From the NCBI GenBank assembly GCA_948567375.1, contig OX419760.1, forward strand, positions 8,432,001-8,496,000: DNA of 64,000 nucleotides, given 5' to 3'. Origin of the DNA: Lunularia cruciata. Its lineage: Eukaryota > Streptophyta > Marchantiopsida > Lunulariales > Lunulariaceae. Made by a program: the position numbers and the translations under genes. Positions 52,462 through 64,000 of the stretch are shown one piece after another; position 1 is the stretch's first letter; each line of letters begins with the position of its first letter. The notes under the pieces were generated by a model that ran no database searches, was not told where the DNA came from, and saw nothing but the letters and a program-made list of their open reading frames with translations.

Positions 52462-54006
52462 TCATTGGTGGTCTTCATGGAGGAGCATTGAGGTTATACT
52501 CCCTTGGTCCGTACCTCGGACCTTGATACAATGTGCTTGCCTGAGGTTGTACCTCTTGGGTTTGGTACACCGCCTCTTCTTCCTCTTCCTGGTTCTATCC
52601 CGAAACCCAATCAATCTACTACAGCGGGAATGCTTTAAGAGTATTGCATTCCGTGTTTGCATGGCTTGACATGCGGTGCACCATACATTGGATCTGCCAA
52701 ATGCTGGGGCCTTCCTTCTATCCTTAGCCCCAATCATCTGGATCTTGAAATCCAAAAACTCCTTTATGAGGCCGTCCAGCTTAGTATTCGCCTTATGTAC
52801 ACTCTTTGATGGGGAAGTCATTGGTTTCTTACCCCCACATCTTCACACTCGTCTTGGCTTTGATTCTTCTTTGGATTCCAAAGAAGAGCTTGAAGATATG
52901 GAGGATTCCTCCGAAGAAGGGGATGTACTACGAGAAGCTCTCCTTCTTCTCCTTTCTTCTCCCGGTTTCTTCAATTGCCGGCAGAGTGAGAGTGAGCCGC
53001 CTCGTAGCGGGTGATATGTTTGAGTACCTTATCAAGGGAAGTTACATTCCTCTCCCTTGCAAAGTTCCAAATCTCTGGTGAAAGTCCTCCCAAGAACCAA
53101 GTAATGGCTTGGGCATCGGAGTAATCCACCACACCCAATTGCTTTGGGACTCGGTTCAAAAGTGCCATGAACCGCTTAGAGTAGTCTCTCAACTTCTCCT
53201 TCTTGCCTTGGTCTAAATTGTTGAGTGCCGCAATGACACTCGTGTCATAATCAACTTCCCTAAATTGTTCCAAGAAATTTTTTTCGCAAGTCCACCCAGT
53301 CCGCCGGTACAAACCCCTTCTGGGTTACATGGGTGAACCAGCTCTGAGCTTTCTTTTGGAGCAGACTTGGGAAAATTTGCAGTCAATCTGCCAAGTCATG
53401 CTCCTTGTTAGCAAAGGAGATGACTTCAAATTCTTTGATGAATTCATCGGGGTCTTCATCTTCTTCTATCCCCTTGTACTTTTGATAGGCGTGTCGGATG
53501 ACAAGCAGCAAAGTTATTGTTTGATTTGATGGGATCGGCTGGGGTAAATTTGAACTTGATGGAATCGAGGAACTGGTTGAAATTGATGCCATGTTGACAG
53601 CCCAGGAGTTCCAATTTGTCAAATTCAAGGTAGGGTCTTCTTTGATAATTTCTTCTTCGAGGGTGTTGACTTCAACCCGTTTGGAAGAATCAAGCTCAAC
53701 ACCTTCGATATGTTCTTCAAAATTCCCAAGGGACAACCAAGGAATCGTTCGTAGAAGATGTTGACACTCTTCTTTTGTCAGTGTCCATGTTGTCTTTTCT
53801 CAAACAAAGTTCTTTAACAATGCGACTTCCTTTACAACTCTAGGGGAAGTTGGTGTATTGGGCCGTAATGCATATTTTTGGCCGTTGGAGTCTTTCTTCT
53901 TCTTGGAAGAGGGGGATGCAAAGTAGTCTTGCCACCCGCCTTTGCGTTTCTTTTGGTCAAGTTCTTGCAGGTTTCGTGAAGGAGTTGAAAGTCCAGCGCC
54001 TCTCAT
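52462..54006 (-). pseudogene. Gag of family D, broken
   Basis: Readable parts on the minus strand: 53736-53383 (MSLGNFEEHIEGVELDSS; DEFIKEFEVISFANKEHD) and 53312-52971 (KNFLEQFREVDYDTSVIAAL, LRDYSKRFMALLNRVPKQLG, ARERNVTSLDKVLKHI). The second has the typical retrotransposon Gag fold sequence, with a frame break near 53300 (poly-T run) between them. 52821-52462 continues to a Lys/Arg-rich tail. No zinc knuckle recognised. 54006-53800 is an open basic leader of unclear meaning. Confidence 0.72.
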
Positions 54007-54172
54007 TTAGTTTTGTCAAAAGTGGCTTGGATCTTCAGGCGTTCATCTTCTTCACGATGCAACGCTCATCTTCAAACTCTTTCTTCCCATTTTTCTCTCG
54101 ATGAAGACATTCATATTGCTTTGATACCCAATTTTGAATTTGGCTTCAAACTCTTCCACTTCCAAGATTTGT

Positions 54173-54191
54173 ATCCCCGGCAGCAGCGCCA
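54173..54191 (-). other. Primer-binding site of family D (tRNA-Asp-like)
   Basis: Minus strand TGGCGCTGCTGCCGGGGAT, 7 nt after the LTR end at 54199. Matches the common tRNA-Asp site TGGCGCCGTTGCCGGGGAT with two mismatches. Confidence 0.72.
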
Positions 54192-54198
54192 AAAATCA

Positions 54199-57100
54199 TG
54201 TGACAACCCAACAAATATCACTGTTGCAATAATCAGGTAAGTAAAGTTCATCCCTGCAAAGATACGAGTTAGAAATGTCCAAATACAAAACAAAAAATAA
54301 CAATGTAGTACTTCTTGGTTGCGTCTTTAATCTCTCTGGTACAAACTACACCCAGAAGAGAGTAACAAACATTGATTTGCAGTCTTGTCACGAATTAACA
54401 CTCTTTAATCACAACTCCATCAAATCTTTCCAAACAATCTTGATTGTAATGATTCATGCTCTCCCAAAAATGGCACTTCACTACAAAATGACTTCACCTC
54501 AAAATTGTGTTCTACCCCTCCATTGAAGGCACAACTTCCTCGATCAAAATTGCTTCACATCAACTTTGCATTGCACTCACAAATGCAAAATACTACCAAC
54601 ACTACAATTCCTCTCAGATCTGTCAAGGCATTGCTTCGATTGCACTTCACTTAGGATCAAACACATAGAATGAAGACCAAGGCTGCAGAATCCAACATCC
54701 AACAAGCACACTGACTTGCACTTTGAATTTCTCCACACACTCACAAATACAAACACAATGTTGATACTTGGAATCAAGCTCAAGCGACGAGCATTGCTTC
54801 ACAACACTTCGCTTTATCTATTCTTAGAATTATGAGCACTGAACAACATAAGACTGCAATGCCACTCTTAAATAGTGAAGCAATCAACAGTTATCTTCCT
54901 AATGTACCTCTTCCTAACAACTCTACAAACCTGCAGATCCGAAATGACAATGCACCTCTTCAAATCTCAAATTTGTTACTAATCCAATCCGATGTCTACT
55001 TCTTCCTTGGCTTTCAAACCCAAACCCAAAGTAACTTTACTTCCTACTACTCTGTCCTCAAGTTTCATAACTCCTACATCCTCTACCAAATCTAACAATT
55101 CTCTTTCTTGATCTGAAATCTCACTAGTGGGTACTCTATCTAACTCCTTATCTCCCATCCCACTCTTCTCTAATGTCTCCAATGGTAACTCTGAAGACAC
55201 TTGCACTCCTACTTCATCTACTTCAGGTTTTGCTCTAACATCTTTTCGAAGTTTATCTTTTTCCAATTTCACTAAGTCTAATCTAATTGTGACATTGTCT
55301 TCTACCCCCAATACCTCCCTATCTACACAAGTTCTGAGACTGAGACTAATCAACAACGCATTCAAATTGTTGTCCTTTGCATGTCTCCTCCTCGTCTCTT
55401 GCACCAACAACTTCAACTCGTGCAGCCTTGTCTCTTCAATACGCACACTGGCCTCTATACTCAGCATCACATTCATCCGGATTATGATCTCCTTCAATGG
55501 CTCCAATCTCATTTTCCTCTCCCGTACTTGATCTGCAAGCCAATCTTCTCGGTACATTGCTAATTCTGCTTCAAACTCGGCTTTCACAATCTCCTTCTCC
55601 TTCTCCTTCTCCTTTTGTACAATCTTCTCCTCCTGATTGTGAAGTAACTCTCTCAACCTCTCTTCTTCTCTATATTGCACTGTCAACTCTTGTTGCCACA
55701 ACCGCTTCTTCTCTTCTACACTCTCCATCACCCTATCGATCTCTTGTTTCTTCTTGGCTACTCTTGCCATAGCATGGATAATCCCTAACCTCGAATCAAC
55801 AAACTACTGCTTCAAGATTTCATACTGAGCTACTTGTCTTTCCCTTGCTATGTCACTCTGCACTATGAGTTCCTCTCAATTCCTTGCTTCTCTCTTCAAG
55901 TTCTCAATCACTTGATTTTGTACTACTGCATCTGCTTGTAGTACTTCCCTTTCCTCCTCTCCTTGGATTATACTCTTCTTCAAATCTGAGTTCTCTTCTT
56001 TTAAGCGGGCTAACACCTGTAACACAATCTTCACCTCCGGACACTTCAACTACATCTCCTTCTTCTTGTATTCTAACTTCACCAATAAGGGACACACAAT
56101 CTCTTGCAGGTACTCCACTCCTTCACTCGTGGCTACTTTGACTTCCGGAGTGATCTCCTTCTTCACCTCTTCTTCTCTCAATACCTGACTTCTTTGCTGT
56201 AGCCATTGTATTGGAATAGACGCTTCACTTCCCAAACTTACATTCTCCTCTTCTCTTACCTTGCTTGGACCCGCTTCACACTTCACCTTTCACCTGGAAC
56301 AAACTCCTCTTTGAATGGTAATTTTCTCTCTTCCTGCTCTGGCACTTCATCTTCTAACTTCACGTTACCTTCCTCCTCTATCTCCATCCTGGCTTCTTCT
56401 TCTTCTTCTGTGTCATCTCTCTTCCGTCGTCATTGTCACTACTCGTGTCTCCACTTTGCAGTGTGAGCTCGGGTTCTTCTTCCCTTTCCGAGTCTTTGGA
56501 CTTGCACTCGGCTTCGCCCTCTTATTCTTCCTCCAACGATTTGATTACCACCATACCTTTCCTCGGATTTACCCTTCTGGTCTTCCGAGGTCTTGTTTTC
56601 TTGATGTCTTCTCCTTCTCCTTGTCAACTCCTCTTCTTTGACTTTTGAGTACTCACGTCCACCTGCACACTCTTCCCCGTTTGCGCATAGTACTCATCAC
56701 TGCTCTTGATCTGAAGAATGTACTGTTGTTCCTCCGCATCGACCTCCTTTTTTAAGTCGGGATGGAAATGCGACACCATTCTGTTGCACTCCGTCACATT
56801 GAGCAAGTTCAGTCCAAGATAAAAATATGCTACAAATGGCATAATGTAATGCGGAGATGATTTATCCCGCAAACTCCACACCATCTGTCGTGTTTGCCCA
56901 TGAAAGCACTTTGCCCAGTTAAGCGGCTCTCTTGCAAACATCTTATGGAAGAACACAGCTTGGTGCTTCATCATATAAGTCATTCTCTCCAGCTTCAAGA
57001 TTGCCATTAGAGCATTCACAATCCCTCGCTTGACAAGATCCTTGTAACTCTCTACTTTGTACCCATTCTTTGTGCGCTTTGAAGAAAATCCATCTCTTAC

Positions 57101-57991
57101 TTCTTGAGTTTCTTTTGCTACCTCTCCCTTCCCCAAGAATGTGGCACCCTGCTCCATGCCTGCTTCTCTTCCGAGTACTAATCTCCAATCCCACTCCGTC
57201 CAGCAAGCCGGATTACCTCTCTTCCCCTCTTCCTTGGGGCCATCAAGACATCTACTCTCAATTATCTCAACCATGAACCCTGGAAAGCTCACATTCCAGT
57301 TCCATGCCAATAATGTGATCCAAAGTTGGCTCAAGACTTCAATTCTTGCAATCACATCTAATCTCCAAATCGAATGATTTCTCATTGCAAATTTGGAGTT
57401 CTTCTTCCCTCCTCCCATCTTTCTTTCTTCCTCACTGGGCTGGGAACTATTCTTCCTACTGACTCTCAGATTAGCTCTCTTGAATTCTCCTCTACACACC
57501 AATGTGTCTTTGACTCTACTTCCCTTCCCATGATCTCTTGTAGGATGACTTCTTAACGGCAAAGGAAAATTGCTTGTCATTGCTTTGTCTTTAGCCCAAT
57601 TTTTGTAGAGTCGCACCTTCTTTGTCTCTCTTCAATTCGAGTTTCTACCAAGAAATCACACCTCTTGCATGCTCCTATCACTGTCAAGTGTCCTTCACGT
57701 GTATGACCGCCAGTTTTTGAACGGTCCCTTCTTGAATTTCTTGTCCCGAAGGAAAGTTGTTACACTATCTTCACCTCGGGTTGAGCACTCCCAATACAAA
57801 GACTCCTTACTTTGGGTTATATGCTGACAGGGCAATTCCGAGTACTCTGCCTTATGACCCAAAGCCACGTTACCTTGGGTTTCATCCCAAAGACTCTTTT
57901 CTTTGCCTTCTTTGGCCATACAGGCGCAATCCAACTTCTCTATACACTTCTTCTTCTCCATTTCAAAAAAACAAAAAATGTGGGTACCACA
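54199..57991 (-). repeat. 5' LTR of family D (3793 bp)
   Basis: Minus strand starts TGTGGTACCCACATTTTTTG (57991) and ends GGGTTGTCACA (54199), directly followed by the PBS. The same two termini bound the copy at 60069-63825 and the shortened copy at 11734-13582, while the flanks differ. That is what defines it as an LTR despite its length and the reading frame inside it. Confidence 0.87.
54979..57580 (-). pseudogene. Long reading frame inside the family D LTR (~860 codons, decayed)
   Basis: Sense-oriented. N-terminal part (57580-56624) is open: MTSNFPLPLRSHPTRDHGKG, IARIEVLSQLWITLLAWNWN, YKVESYKDLVKRGIVNALMA, FFHKMFAREPLNWAKCFH, PHYIMPFVAYFYLGLNLLN. Stop after SKKRS. The middle is a basic then acidic low-complexity region in broken frames (56627-56050). 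The C-terminal part (55770-54979, 263 codons open) is a strongly predicted coiled coil rich in Glu/Arg/Lys (RVMESVEEKKRLWQQELTVQ; FEAELAMYREDWLADQ) with an acidic tail. Aligns residue for residue with 60473-63045. I do not recognise the family; it has the look of a plant retroelement extra ORF. A captured host gene is also possible. Confidence 0.7.
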
Positions 57992-60068
57992 CTACATATA
58001 AAATGGATTATGCCCAATATATTTTTGGCATATGAGTCTCATTTAGCATAGTGCACGTGGTATTTTCTACATGATGGTTCTTGCATTCTAGAATGCAAAT
58101 ATTTTGTGGACTATAATTGCAACTCTATTGACATTGGATGTCATAATGTTGCAAAAACATTGTGAAATCTGTTGAGAGGTATTTACTTCCTCCATTTGAT
58201 CTGAATTGAAGGATATGGTGTCTTGATTGCTTCTCTACAAGGGCCTTGAAGGTTTGGAAACCAAAGAACACTTCAAATTTTTGCTTCTAGAAATACATCC
58301 AAGTGAATCTTGAGAAATTATCAATGAAGGACACAAAATGCTAGGAAGCATTCAAGTTGGCTATTGAAGTTATCCATACATCATTGTGCATCAACTCAAG
58401 GAGTTTGGTTGCACTTTTTCCTTGGTGACTAAAGGGCTGCCTAGCCAATTTCCCAAATTGGCAAGTGGGTAAATCTCTACACTATAGCTACATGTAAACT
58501 ATGGAATATCTATAACTACAGTAGTGTTTTGCAGATTCTTAAGCTTCTAAACATTCATGCGGCCAAGGCACTTATGCCAAATCTGCATATCAGCCACCTA
58601 TGATCGACTATGTTCATACATTGCTACTTGAATCTGAGGTATTGTGATATCCAATTTAAACAACCTACCACATCTTGTCTTTGTAGCTATACTTTGTATC
58701 ACACAACCTGATATCTTGACTCTACCAATTGGCCAATTGAGACAAGATTTCTAGTGATGGTTGGTAAAAATAAAAAGCATCTCTTAATGCTAAGATCTTT
58801 GATGTTAAGGCAACAATAGGTACTTTATCCTTATGAGGGATTTGGTGTTGGGTATCATTTCCTGAACAATAACAGCGGTATGTTGAATCGGTTCTAGATG
58901 GATGAACCAATCTTGATGTGTTGTCATGTGGTTGCGAGCTCTAGATTCAATGTAACACTCCTGAATGGGCTTCACCATAGACTCCATGATATAGGTCATT
59001 GTAAGTAGGCTCTCTTCTTCAAGATCATTGTAATCATCAAAGTCATAAGCTACAAAATTTTGTTAAGCAATGTAGCCTTGATCAGCATTATGTTGTTGAG
59101 GTTCCCTCTTGTGACAATCATGAGCATAATGGCCTTTCACACCACAATGATTACATTGCCTAGGGAGGAGGTAGCCTTTGGTCTTGTTTTAATCTTAACT
59201 TTGTTGTAGTTGGGCAGGTCCTTGGTTTTGGTAACAACTTGGTTGTTGATATTGATATCCATGATGAGGTGCAACTCCTCCATTAGCATTGTGCAAGAAA
59301 CTTCCACAACCAAAAAAAATACATGGCCCCTACCTTTGCTTGTACTTGCATATAGAGCTTGATCTTGCTATTGCAAATTTAAAGAAGACCATTAGTTTCT
59401 TGTTCATTGCATCTCTTCACTTATCAACAACGGAGTCAGATCTTGAAGTGAAGGAAAGGCCTCACACACAATAATCAATGTTTACAAAAAATAGAACTAG
59501 GGACCCAAACCTTTTTAAGTGATCATGCACAAATCATCATCATCTATTATAAATCCAATGCTGCCAAGTTGGTCAACAATACTCCTTTTGGATAGAATGT
59601 ACTTGCTCATAGATTGCAATCCTTTCTTGATAGCTTCTATTTCAACTATAGCCTGCATGACTTGGGTAGATGTCTCAAAAGCCCTTCCAATCACCTTTTA
59701 TGCACCTTGTGGTGTCTTTGTATCTTGAACATAGCCATAAATAGAGGCAAAATGGAAACTACAAGGTAATGGAATAGTTGGTTTGCTCACTTCTTTTATT
59801 TTCTCACCTTTGGGTTCTTATCACCTTCTTTGGATTTCATCTCTTTCCTTGTGATAAGCATCTATATTTCTTGTCCCATAAGGAAATACTTCATGTATAG
59901 TTTCCATACATCAGAGTTACCATTGTCAAGTTCCTTGTGTGTGATGGAGCTTGCACTCAATTCAGCTATAGTTGATCTTTAATCAGAAAAATTAACAACC
60001 TAGCTATTTTCTCCAACTGAGCATAACCTCATCATGCACGTTATTAACTTTGCTCTCAACTCTATACC
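57992..60068 (-). mobile_element. Ty1/copia remnant (gag, protease, integrase start)
   Basis: Minus-strand decayed copia. Gag: KRSIVDQLGSIGF and a KGLG segment (about 59640-59510). Zinc knuckle CNHCGVKGHYAHDC (about 59160-59115). Protease/pre-integrase: IESRARNHMTTHQDWF (about 58950), a version of the DSGASNHM box with Asp-Ser-Gly-Ala-Ser mutated. Integrase start: ARQPFSHQGKSATKLLELMH and DVW, FVSFIDNFSRFTWMYF, FKALVEKQSRHHILQFRSNG (58450-58170). RT and RNase H are not present; the family D LTR begins at 57991. It is cut again at 60069 by a D solo LTR and may continue past 63826. Confidence 0.78.
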
Positions 60069-63000
60069 TGTGGTGCCCACATTTTTTTTTCAAAATAACA
60101 AAGAAGAACTGTATAGAGAAGTCGGATTGCGCCTGTATGGCCAAAGAAGGCAAAGAAAAGAGTCTTCGGGATGAAGCCCAAAGTAAAGTGACTTTGGGTC
60201 ATAAGGCAAAGTACTCGAAAATGCCTTGTCAGCATACAACCCAAAGTAAGGTGTCTTCGTATCGAGGGGAGCTCAACCCGAGGCGAAGACAGTCTAACAA
60301 CCTTTCTTTGGGGCAAAAAATTCAAGAAGGGACCTTTCAAAAACCGGTGGCCCATACGCGCGAAGGTTGATTGACAGTGACAGATGCATGTAGGAGGTGT
60401 GATTTCTCGAAACTCAAAGTGAAGAAAGACAAAGAAAGCGCAACTCTATAAAATTGAACTTGCAATGATGAAATGTCAAGTAATTTTCCTTTGCCATTGA
60501 GAAGTCGTCTTGCAAGTGATCGAGGGAAGGGAAATAGAGTTGGAAATGCGTTAATGTGTAAGGGTGAAGTTGCGAGAGTGAAATCAAGAGATAGTGAGAA
60601 GGCAGAAGAGATGGGAGGAGGAAAGAAGAACTATGAATTCACAGTGAGAAATCATGCAATTCGGAGGTTAGATGTGATTGCTAGGATCAAAGTCTTGAGC
60701 CAACTTTGGATCACTTTCTTGGCGTGGAACTAGAATGTGAGCTTTCCAGGTTTCATGACAGAAATCATGAAGAGCAAGTGTCTCGATGGACCCGAGGAAG
60801 AAGGGAAGAGAGGAAATCCGGCTCGCTAGACAGAGTCGGATTGGAGACTCGTACTCAAGAAGGAAGCAGGCTTGGAGCAAGGGGCCACGTTCTTAGGGAA
60901 GGGAGAGATAGCTGAAGAAACCCAAGAAGTGAGAGATGCATTCTCATCAAAGCGGACGAAGAATGGGTACAAAGTTGAGAGCTACAAAGACGTTGTGAAG
61001 AGAGGAATTGTGAGTGCGCTGATGGCCATCCTAAAGTCGGAGAGAACCACGTATGTGATGAAACTCCAAGCGGTGTTCTTTCACAAGTTATTTGCAAGGG
61101 AACCGATCAATTGGGCAAGGTGTTTCCATGGGAGAACAAGACAAATGGTGTGGAATCTGCGGGATAAATTGCCTCTACACTACATCGTGCCCTTTGCGTT
61201 TCATTTCTACCTCGGGTTGAATTTGCTGAACTTGGCGGAGTGAACTTGGATGGTGTTGCACTTCCATCCTGATTTGAGAAAGGAGGTTGATGTTGAGGAG
61301 CAGCAATACATTTTGCAAATCTGGAGCACCGATGACTACTATACAAAGACAAGGAAGAACATGGAGATCAAAGAGAGTACTCCAAACTCGAAGAAGAGAA
61401 GTCGGTAGGGCAAAGCCAAAGACATGAAGAAACCTCGGAAGACCAGGAGAGGCAACCCGAGGCAAGGTATGGTGGTGATCGAGTCGGAAGATGAAGACTC
61501 AGAAGGTGACGCCAAGCTCAAGACCAAAGAATTGGAACACGAGGAGGAACCCAAGCTAATGCTACAGAGTGGAGATACAAGTAGCGACAGCAATGAAGGA
61601 GGAGAAATGACATGGGCACCAACTACTGCTGCAGAAGAAGAAGTAGTGCAGGCAGAAATCGAACCCAAGGACAACACACCGTTGGAAGACGAAGTAATTG
61701 AGCCCAAAGAGAAGAAGATCACAGTGCAGAGAGGAGTTCGCTCGAGACGTAAGGCAAAGTACAAAGCAGGTCCAAGTACGGTGAAGGAAGAAGCACATGA
61801 AAGCTCAGGAAGCAAGGCGTCCATTCCAATATGAAGACTGCAGAGGAGAAGGCGAGTATCGGATGAACAAGAAGTACAAAGGGAAGTGGTCGTGCAAGAA
61901 GAAGTAACCCCGAGTGATGGAGTCAAGTACCTATGGGAGGTGGTGTGTCCTCTGTTGGTGAAGTTGGAGTATAGGAAGAAGGAGATGCAGTCGACTTGTC
62001 TAGAGGTAAAGACTGTAGGTGTTGGCAAGATTAGAAGAAGAAAACTCAGAGTTGAAGAAGAGTATAACCCGAGGTGAGGAGGAAAGAGAAGTACTGCGAG
62101 TGGAGGCAGTAGTGAGAAGTCAGGTATTTGAAGACCTGAAGAGGGAAGTGCATTATTGAGAGGATCTTGTGAAGAAGAGTGACATAGTAAGGGAGAGACA
62201 AGTAGCTAAGTACGAGATCTTGAAGCAGCAGTTTGCTGATTCAAGAGTAGAGGTTATCCATGCTATGGTGAGAGTAGCTGCAAAGGATCAGGAGCTTGAT
62301 AGGGTGATGGAGAGTGTCAAGGAGAAGAAGCAACTTTGGCAACAAGAGTTGGCAGCATGATATAGAGAAGAAGAAAGATTACGAGAGTTACTTTGTAATC
62401 AAGAGGAGAGAGTTGTACAGAAGGAGAAGGAGAAGGAGATGGTGAAAGCCGAGTTTGAAGCAGAATTGGCAATGTACAGGGAGGACTGGCTTGCGGATCA
62501 AGAACAAGAGCAGAAGATGAGATTGGAGCCTTTGAAGGAGATAGTCCTCCAGATGAATGCGATGTTAAGTACAGAGGCCAACATTCAGATTGTAGAGACG
62601 AGGCTGCACGAGTTGAAGTTGTTAGTGCAAGAGACGAGGCAAAGACAGGCAAAGGACACGGATTTGAATGCCTTGTTAATTAGTCTCAGAACTCGTGTAG
62701 ACAGGAAGATCTTAGAGGTAGAAGACAACATTTTCGATTAGATTAGACTTAGTGAAAATAGAGATAGAAAAACTTTAGAAAGATGTTAGAGCAAAACCTG
62801 AAGTAGATAACATAGGAGTACAAATGTCTTCAGATTTACCGGTGGAGACATTAGAGAAGAGTGGGTCGAGAGATGATGAGTTAGAAAGATTACCCACTAG
62901 TGCAATTTCAGATCAAGAAAGAGAATTTTTGGATCTGGTAGAAGAGGTAGAAGTTGTGAGATCCGAGGATAGAGTAGTAGGAAGTAAAGTTACTTCAAGT

Positions 63001-63825
63001 TCGGGTTTGAAAGCCAATGATGAAGTAGACAGCGGATCAGATTAGTAACAGTTTTTGAGATATGAAGAGGCAGATATGAAGACGTGCATTATCATTTTGG
63101 ATCTGCAGGTTAGAACAGTTGTTGTCGAACGGTATAGTTGTTAGAACTGTCAATTTGTTCACTACTTAAGAGTGGCATTTGCAGAGAAATTTTGTTCTAT
63201 GCTCATAATTTTTGAGAATAGATAAAGCGAAGTGCTGTGAAGCAGTGCTCGTTGCTTGAGCTTGATTCCGAGTATCAACTTTGTACTTGTGTTTGTGAGT
63301 GTTTGGAGAAATTTGAAGTGCAAGTCAGTGTGCTTGTTGGATGTTGGATTCCACAGCCTTGATCTTCATTCTGTGTGTTTGATCTTGAGTGAAGTGCAAT
63401 CAAAGCAATGCCTTGACAGATCTGAGAGGAATTGTAGTATTGGTAGTATTCTGCATTTGTGAATGCAAAATGCAAAGTTGATGTGAAGCAATTTCAATCA
63501 AGGAAGTTGTGCCTTCAGTGGAGGGGTGGAACATAATTCTGAGGTGAAGTGCCGTTTTTGGGAGAGCCTAAATCATCACAATCAAGATTGTTTGGAAAGA
63601 ATTGAAGGAGTTGTGATTAAGGAGTGTTAATTCGCGACAAGACTGCAAATCAGTGCTTGTTACTCTCTTCTGGGTGTGGTTTCTACTTGAGAGATTAAAG
63701 ACGCAACCAAGAAGAACTGAAATTGTTACTTTGCTTTGTATTTAGACATTTCTGACTCGTATCTCTGCGGGAACAAACTTTACTTACCTGATTACCGCAA
63801 AAGTGATATTTTCCGGGTTGTCACA
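60069..63825 (+). repeat. Family D solo LTR, full length (3757 bp)
   Basis: TGTGGTGCCCACATTTTTTT ... GGGTTGTCACA. Flanks ATACC (60064-60068) and ATGCC (63826-63830) are probably a 5-bp target duplication with one change. No PBS follows, so it is solo. Inserted in the copia remnant. Opposite orientation to the D element. Confidence 0.87.
60473..63045 (+). pseudogene. Long reading frame inside the D solo LTR (~857 codons, decayed)
   Basis: Same protein as 57580-54979. MSSNFPLPLRSRLASDRGKG at the conserved start; stops replace Trp codons after LLAWN (60731) and PAR (60829). 60872-61243 open (YKVESYKDVVKRGIVSALMA, FFHKLFAREPINWARCFH). TAG after SKKRSR, then 61424-61834 open: MKKPRKTRRGNPRQG followed by an acidic Glu/Asp-rich middle. 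61886-62077 (YLWEVVCPLLVKLEYRKKEM). Coiled coil at 62169-62741 with two breaks. Acidic C-terminus 62824-63045 ending DEVDSGSD. The protein-level similarity through the broken frames argues that both copies derive from a once-translated ORF. Confidence 0.7.
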
Positions 63826-64000
63826 ATGCCTCCCTAAATGTATACATCTATCAACCTCAAAAGAAGACAAGAAACTCAAGAATTTTTTGTGAAACAAAAG
63901 AAAAACACTTGATCAAAGTACAATTGCTAGATAACTACCTCCATGACAATGATCCAAGGCAAAACATGCCAAGAATGCCAAGAAAACATGTATTTCAAAG
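63826..64000. other. Flank of the D solo LTR, possibly copia leader
   Basis: 175 bp to the window end. By the nested layout it should be the copia sequence upstream of gag, but I see no diagnostic motif. No ORF. Confidence 0.4.

Larger units (their letters stand above)
49294..57991 (-). mobile_element. Family D Athila/Tat-like gypsy element, 5' two-thirds
   Basis: Minus strand: 3.8-kb 5' LTR (57991-54199), PBS (54191-54173), gag, protease, RT, RNase H and the start of the integrase linker, cut at 49294 by family A sequence. The protease D-L-G box, the VFIDDFCVFG RT box and the tRNA-Asp-like PBS point to the Athila/Tat side of Ty3/gypsy. No 3' LTR of this copy is in the window. Stops and a frameshift throughout. 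Confidence 0.85.

Noticed and set aside
54979-57580. Naming the D LTR frame as an env-like or known transposase gene
   Set aside because: I see no signal peptide, transmembrane segment or catalytic motif, so no function is assigned.
1-64000. CRISPR array, tRNA or rRNA genes
   Set aside because: Direct repeats here are LTRs or minisatellites without spacers, and I saw no cloverleaf or rRNA signature. A covariance-model scan would be the decisive test.

Overview
This window looks like intergenic heterochromatin of a land plant with a large, repeat-rich genome. I found no host gene, no RNA gene and no CRISPR array. Almost all 64 kb is nested LTR retrotransposon, with recent elements inside older ones and copies in both orientations. 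The element types (several Ty3/gypsy families without a chromodomain, one chromovirus and one Ty1/copia) fit a plant. I lean towards a non-angiosperm (fern, lycophyte, bryophyte or gymnosperm), but the sequence does not settle this.

Five families are named here for convenience. Family A is a gypsy element with a ~679-bp LTR (TGTAAC...CTCACA), a primer-binding site matching plant tRNA-Glu, 4-bp target duplications, three small leader ORFs and a ~1608-aa gag-pol. Copies: A1 (3384-11192), A2 (16784-24585, intact and very young), A3 (minus, 40617-46831), A4 (old, 16759-39281, heavily interrupted), three solo LTRs and a rearranged cluster at 46832-49293. Family B is a gypsy element whose polyprotein carries a cytosine-5 DNA methyltransferase domain between protease and RT and a PHD finger after the integrase. 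Copies: B-minus (1172-14732) and B-plus (28707-38156). Family C is a chromovirus remnant (14733-16758). Family D is an Athila/Tat-like gypsy element (49294-57991, minus) with a ~3.8-kb LTR that itself contains a ~860-codon decayed reading frame; solo LTRs of D lie at 11734-13582 and 60069-63825. A Ty1/copia remnant lies at 57992-60068.

Layout: two tandem repeats (1-757); B-minus, carrying A1 and a D solo LTR; C; A4, carrying A2, a solo A LTR and B-plus, which itself carries two solo A LTRs; a gene-free AT-rich stretch (39282-40356); A3 and a head-to-head cluster of A fragments; D; copia, carrying a D solo LTR.

Only A2 appears able to code for a complete set of retrotransposition proteins (gag, protease, RT, RNase H, integrase). 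The others are broken by stops, frameshifts, deletions and nested insertions. The most interesting content is the methyltransferase-plus-PHD family B and the reading frame inside the D LTR.
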